5,478 nt of DNA from positions 1 to 5,478 of the forward strand of contig JAABRB010000252.1 of NCBI GenBank assembly GCA_011391185.1. Direction: 5' to 3'. Positions 5,121 through 5,478 of this stretch are shown here, in pieces (the stretch's first letter is position 1; each line of letters starts with the position of its first letter). The stretch comes from Betaproteobacteria bacterium. Lineage in GTDB: Bacteria; Pseudomonadota; Gammaproteobacteria; Burkholderiales; SG8-39. A program made the position numbers and the translations under genes. The notes beneath the pieces were generated by a model, which saw only the letters and a program-made list of their open reading frames with translations, had not been told where the DNA came from and ran no database searches.

Positions 5121-5478
5121 ATGCCCATATCGAAGAAATCCTTTGAAACTCAGGTGCTTGAGCTTCTGTCGCGGCTGCAGGGCGTCGCGCGACGGCTGAC
5201 GCGGAACGACACCGACGCCGAGGATCTGGTCGCCGAGACCGTTGCGCGGGCCTGGCGGTCGCTGGACACCCTGGAGCACGAGGCGGCGTTTCGCGGCTGG
5301 ATCTTCCGGATCCTGAACAACACGTTTCTCGACGATTGCCGACGCCGTGGCGCGCGACCGCAGACCGAATCGCTCGAGTCGGAGGAAGTCGACGAGGACG
5401 ACGCGCAGTTCTCGATCTTCGAGCAGATGCACCAGCCGTTTCTGCTCTGGTTTAGCAATCCGGAGCAGGAGTTTCTCG
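5121..5478 (+). CDS. ECF-type RNA polymerase sigma factor (3' end outside window)
   Basis: The frame from ATG 5121 is open to the window end, giving 119 residues. It shows sigma-70 region 2: a helix QVLELLSRLQGVARRLTRND (11-30), DAEDLVAETVARAWRSLDT (32-50, the region 2.1-2.2 core for binding polymerase) and AFRGWIFRILNNTFLDDCRRR (56-76, regions 2.3-2.4 for -10 melting and recognition). An acidic linker (about 83-94) and LLWFSNPEQEFL follow, which in related factors leads into region 4; region 4 lies outside the window. GAGGGG stands 3 bases before the ATG. ECF factors redirect polymerase to GGAAC/GTC promoters, usually in response to envelope, redox or metal stress and under an anti-sigma factor; any such partner would lie to the right. 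Three matching promoters in this window suggest its local regulon. Confidence 0.88.
   Translation, partial: MPISKKSFETQVLELLSRLQGVARRLTRNDTDAEDLVAETVARAWRSLDTLEHEAAFRGWIFRILNNTFLDDCRRRGARPQTESLESEEVDEDDAQFSIFEQMHQPFLLWFSNPEQEFL

Noticed and set aside
1..5478. CRISPR arrays, tRNA or rRNA genes, insertion sequences
   Set aside because: No regularly spaced repeats, no cloverleaf-like or rRNA sequence, and no transposase or terminal inverted repeats were seen.

Overview
This is a high-GC stretch with dense, mostly leaderless-gap gene packing, purine-rich Shine-Dalgarno sites and proteins typical of Proteobacteria. The gene content points to handling of sulfide, persulfide or other thiophilic species. 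I cannot place the organism more precisely from this window. No gap longer than about 230 bases lacks a gene.

Left part. The window opens inside a plus-strand gene whose visible part is a rhodanese domain of the kind fused to ArsR-family repressors. Its end overlaps by 45 bases the end of a convergent, minus-strand class II glutamine amidotransferase-like gene (284-1108). Next, also on the minus strand, come a sulfide:quinone oxidoreductase-like flavoprotein (1201-2352) and, 3 bases upstream of it, a DsrE-family CxxC protein (2356-2706, TTG start). This DsrE-SQR pair has its own near-consensus sigma-70 promoter (TTGACA, 17-base spacer, TAATCT). An 18-base perfect inverted repeat begins on the last base of the -10 box, a good candidate ArsR-type operator.

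Right part. A second minus-strand cluster holds an ArsM-like SAM methyltransferase (3617-4405), a second DsrE-like protein with a CPPC motif (3157-3531) and a possible short membrane protein (2869-3132). Upstream of it is a DUF2917-type gene (4510-4890). Divergent from that is an ECF-type RNA polymerase sigma factor (5121 to beyond the window end).

The most striking signal is regulatory. The sequence GGAACC occurs, by eye, only three times on either strand. Each copy lies upstream of a gene start (methyltransferase, DUF2917 gene, sigma factor) and is followed by exactly 17 bases and then GTCTC or GTCCC. This is the classic ECF promoter layout, so the sigma factor probably activates itself and the two transcription units beside it. 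The methyltransferase and DUF2917 genes also share a duplicated promoter-leader-start block of about 110 bases.

The inferred picture is a compact sulfur or thiophile stress island with two control layers. The DsrE-SQR operon would be under a persulfide-sensing ArsR-rhodanese repressor. The methyltransferase/DsrE/membrane unit and the DUF2917 gene would be under an autoregulated ECF sigma factor.
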